Assembly (NCBI GenBank): GCA_047619205.1
Contig: JBLHJR010000013.1
Coordinates: forward strand, 1-53,049
Length of the DNA: 53,049 bases
DNA from: Endobugula sp047619205
Lineage (GTDB): Bacteria; Pseudomonadota; Gammaproteobacteria; Pseudomonadales; Cellvibrionaceae
Direction: 5' to 3'
The translations under genes and the position numbers were made by a program. Positions within the stretch are counted from its first letter, which is position 1. Every line of letters begins with the position of its first letter. Below, piece by piece: positions 51,379 to 53,049 of this stretch. Below the pieces are notes generated by a model. That model did no database searches, was not told the DNA's origin, and saw nothing but the letters and a program-made list of their open reading frames with translations.

Positions 51379-51528
51379 CTAGCTGCCAATTTTATATTTA
51401 TTAGCGTTGATTTCGACAACAGCGAGAGGCATAGATACCTGATGGTAAAGCACTATGTTAGCAGACTTAACCTTCATTCGCGCCGCTGCCATACTTCGTA
51501 CACCCACTTTCCCATCAAGAAGCGGAAA
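51379..51528 (-). pseudogene. Remnant of a second type I restriction subunit R (N-terminal piece)
   Basis: A 49-codon open stretch, stop to stop, that aligns with residues about 37-80 of the intact HsdR next to it: SANIVLYHQVSMPLAVVE against RADFVLYHKPNIPLAVIE, preceded by DGKVGVRS against AGRVIVRG. Catalytic Asp 58 is Asn here, and the EAK motif reads EIN, so the nuclease site is lost. A TAA precedes it, and the neighbouring frame (WGNFRFLMGK) looks like its frameshifted continuation. Evidently a relic of a divergent hsdR, not a copy of the current one. Confidence 0.6.
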
Positions 51529-51639
51529 TTACCCCAATTTTGCACACACTCATTGGTTAAGCCGCCTTTTTGGGCTTATATCACCATCGTGGTGAAACAT
51601 AGCCAACCGATGACTGAGAGCGTGCATAATTATAGTAGC

Positions 51640-51691
51640 AAATAAATAGGACAAATAAATCAAACAAATAAATAGAACAAATAAATAGGAC
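51640..51691. repeat. 13-bp direct repeat, four copies
   Basis: AAATAAATAGGAC at 51640, a variant (AAATAAATCAAAC) at 51653, AAATAAATAGAAC at 51666, and an exact copy of the first at 51679. The last unit runs into ACCCACC, completing the AGGACACCCAC motif also found inverted at 41770. Confidence 0.9.
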
Positions 51692-51697
51692 ACCCAC
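51687..51697. repeat. Right copy of the 11-bp inverted pair bracketing the RT-RM block
   Basis: AGGACACCCAC, the exact reverse complement of 41770-41780. The pair encloses RT, hsdS, hsdM, hsdR and the hsdR relic. Confidence 0.45.
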
Positions 51698-51750
51698 CGT
51701 TAAAAAACCTAAAAAAATGAAGGTGAACTTTCCAACAGTTTGCGTCACCC

Positions 51751-52089
51751 CTATGGTTTTTCTATTAGAGTTTGATTAAAAGTGAAGTCTTCTTTAAAAC
51801 GTTCAATCTGATGCAATTTTTCATGTAGCACTGTCACAATACCCACCTGCCCTGTACTGAGGGTCTTCCAATAAATAATGTGGTGCTCATAGCGAGAGAA
51901 AAATCCATCGACGCCGAATTCCGCCGGAATAGGGCGGGAGAAGGTGGTTTGTGCTGCAATGTTATCAAACTGCTCAAATAGCCCGCGAATATAGTGTTCT
52001 GCTTGTTGGTTACCCCATTGGTTCAGGGTATAGCGGTAAATATCATCAAGGCGAAGCCCCGTCGCTGTTTGAATAAGATAAGGTTTCAT
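51751..52089 (-). CDS. parE: ParE/RelE-family toxin
   Basis: A 112-aa protein with the ParE-type core: an N-terminal LDDIYRYTLNQWGNQQAEHYI helix pair, then YEHHIIYWKTLSTGQVGIVTVLHEKL, which matches the strand-rich C-terminal half of this superfamily. ParE toxins poison DNA gyrase, while RelE toxins cleave mRNA; the family is clear but the target is not. Its ATG overlaps the antitoxin stop by one base (TAATG). Confidence 0.87.
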   Translation of the reverse strand: MKPYLIQTATGLRLDDIYRYTLNQWGNQQAEHYIRGLFEQFDNIAAQTTFSRPIPAEFGVDGFFSRYEHHIIYWKTLSTGQVGIVTVLHEKLHQIERFKEDFTFNQTLIEKP

Positions 52090-52349
52090 TATGATTGAGG
52101 CTGATTGCGAGAAATAATGTCGTTGGCAGAGAGTGCTATATAACTACTTTCTGGCGCAGAGAAAGCATGCTGTAATTCGGCTTGTAAGGTATCGAATGCT
52201 TTTTGATCCGTCTGAGCCTTGTCCTTGCGGATTAAGTCACGGATATATTCGCTGGCATTATCATACTCGCCCGTCTCGCCTATATTAGATGAAACAAATT
52301 CGCCAAGGGTTCCGCTGACTCTGACATTTAGGTTGATAGGCTTGTTCAT
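52089..52349 (-). CDS. parD: ParD-family antitoxin (ribbon-helix-helix)
   Basis: An 86-aa protein with an N-terminal ribbon-helix-helix segment (NLNVRVSGTLGEFVSSNIG ... YDNASEYIRDLIRKDK) and a flexible C-terminus that would wrap the toxin. It is the first gene of the pair, as usual, and probably represses its own promoter. Confidence 0.88.
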   Translation of the reverse strand: MNKPINLNVRVSGTLGEFVSSNIGETGEYDNASEYIRDLIRKDKAQTDQKAFDTLQAELQHAFSAPESSYIALSANDIISRNQPQS

Positions 52350-52558
52350 TATGGGCTCTCCGAAAGATCTCCGTAAAGATTATATTCAATATTCTGTACG
52401 TGGCAAGTTGTTTTTTTTAGGATCAACGCTCGCATCACCGCAATATTCACTTCAACCTCTCAAAAATCCCCAACACTAATAACCCCGCAACCGCCGCCAC
52501 TCAATGTGATACTGGATAGGCATGTCATTGGGTATTCACAAACACAGGAAGTAAGGGG

Positions 52559-52602
52559 TATCATATTGACTGTTTATGGGTAGGTAAGCCGTCAATATGA
52601 TA
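52559..52602. repeat. 12-bp perfect inverted repeat
   Basis: TATCATATTGAC (52559-52570) and GTCAATATGATA (52591-52602) with a 20-nt loop. A related half (ATGTGATACT) occurs at 52504-52513. Confidence 0.8.
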
Positions 52603-52657
52603 CTTGAACATCCCGCTAGAATTTTCAAGTAAAAATACACTATTGTGCACTTTTTTT

Positions 52658-52672
52658 GGGGACGCTGTCCCC
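52658..52672. repeat. GC-rich hairpin after a T-run
   Basis: GGGGAC-GCT-GTCCCC preceded by seven Ts. The T-run is on the 5' side, so it is not a plus-strand terminator; on the minus strand the hairpin is followed by As. Confidence 0.7.
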
Positions 52673-52842
52673 ATACCCCTGAAGTATTTATACAAGGGTA
52701 ATAGGTTACGTTACACTACCTCTACGGAACTGGCTGAAGAGCCGATGACCCTTATTTGACCCTTATGCTTATTTTCTCTAAGATAGATGGCAGCTGATTA
52801 TCAATAGCGCCGCGCTTATCCTCTCTTACTACTCGCCCAGTC

Positions 52843-52922
52843 AAATAAGTAGGGTCAGATACGACTTTATTACCCATAGTAGTGATTTTATGAATGAAAG
52901 TTGTATCTGACCCTACTTATTT
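52843..52922. repeat. 80-bp REP-like hairpin
   Basis: Two 26-bp arms (52843-52868 and 52897-52922), complementary except for one position, around a 28-nt loop. The arms contain AAGTAGGGTCAGATAC. Such repeats are commonly found near REP-associated (Y1) transposase genes, so one may lie just outside the window. Confidence 0.75.
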
Positions 52923-53049
52923 CGTATAAAGCGAATAAGTAGAATGTTACAGAAAAGCGATTGGCGTTCATCAAAAAATCAATCAATCATTGGGGAGTGG
53001 AAAAGTATGTCTTTTGAACCAATTTTTCTACAGCCTCGTTAAATGCCCG

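Larger units (their letters stand above)
51309..51750. other. Gene-free stretch between hsdR and the toxin gene
   Basis: It contains a decayed hsdR fragment (51379-51528), a short hairpin TCACCA-TCG-TGGTGA (51581-51595) and four 13-bp direct repeats (51640-51691). The hsdR operon promoter should be here, but no clear -35/-10 pair can be picked out. No intact gene is seen on either strand. Confidence 0.6.
52350..53049. other. Gene-free right flank rich in inverted repeats
   Basis: About 700 bp with no convincing gene on either strand. It holds three separate hairpins (52559-52602, 52658-52672, 52843-52922) and AT-rich DNA. The parDE promoter should lie just right of 52349. A short ORF at 52943-53042 has no ribosome site. 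Confidence 0.6.

Noticed and set aside
51361..51645. 94-aa plus-strand ORF upstream of hsdR
   Set aside because: The opposite strand carries recognisable HsdR-like residues over the same bases. The ORF has no ribosome site and a composition unlike the neighbouring proteins.
52658..52672. Rho-independent terminator
   Set aside because: The T-run lies on the 5' side of the hairpin on the plus strand and becomes As on the minus strand, so neither orientation gives a terminator.
52943..53042. 32-codon ORF at the right edge
   Set aside because: No ribosome site and no recognisable motif; it follows directly on a REP-like hairpin.
1..53049. tRNA or rRNA genes, including a tRNA attachment site for the island
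   Set aside because: No cloverleaf-like sequence or rRNA segment was recognised, and no tRNA 3' end was found at the island edges.

Overview
The window looks like chromosome of a free-living, probably marine gammaproteobacterium. The cluster miaB-phoH-ybeY-corC-lnt ... leuS-lptE-holA has the gene order known from pseudomonads and their relatives, base composition is moderately AT-rich, and the accessory genes (TRAP transporter, lactate/glycolate oxidation, Fur- and Zur-type metal uptake) fit such an organism. The exact genus cannot be read from the sequence.

Region 1 (1-17,500) is a 2-hydroxy-acid catabolic block. A partial oadG is followed by a minus-strand operon dctP-dctQ-dctM-dld (TRAP uptake plus D-lactate dehydrogenase). 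Divergent from it are an FMN-dependent L-lactate dehydrogenase, a GntR/FadR-type regulator, an AEC carrier and an lrgAB pair. A 170-bp MITE-like element separates these from the glycolate operon glcB-glcG-glcD-glcE-glcF, which is divergent from its own GntR regulator. Two operator classes are visible: ATTGGTAATACCAAT in the lactate half and CTGGTAWTACCAG in the glycolate half. Together the genes would import lactate/glycolate-type acids, oxidise them at the membrane to pyruvate or glyoxylate, and feed the latter into malate.

Region 2 (17,500-30,550) is housekeeping: a small unknown gene, holA, lptE, leuS, then a plus-strand insert (YdcF-like membrane protein, a NIT-like helical protein with a possible sigma-54/NtrC-like promoter, an unknown gene), then lnt, corC, ybeY, phoH and miaB.

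Region 3 (30,600-41,540) handles metals. A Zrg-like zinc locus (FtsX-type permease, ATPase, DUF3299 protein, His-rich DUF2796 protein) has a near-ideal Zur palindrome. It is followed by a heme/iron locus: TonB receptor, HmuS, Bfd and hmuTUV, plus a 55-codon hemP at 41,087-41,254. Three Fur-box-like sequences accompany it.

Region 4 (41,535-53,049) is a defence island. It begins at a truncated BenE-family transporter remnant. It holds one minus-strand operon hsdR-hsdM-hsdS followed, 18 bp later, by a 1,235-aa reverse transcriptase with a C-terminal nitrilase domain (DRT type 1/UG1 architecture). Upstream of hsdR are the remnant of a second, decayed hsdR and four 13-bp direct repeats, then a ParDE-type toxin-antitoxin pair and about 700 bp of gene-free DNA rich in inverted repeats. 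An 11-bp inverted pair (AGGACACCCAC) brackets the RT-RM block. The RT-nitrilase placed as the last gene of a type I restriction operon, inserted at a broken transporter gene, is the most interesting system here.

A recurring oddity is the number of short tandem duplications (7-17 bp, 2-7 copies) at gene boundaries or inside genes across the whole window.
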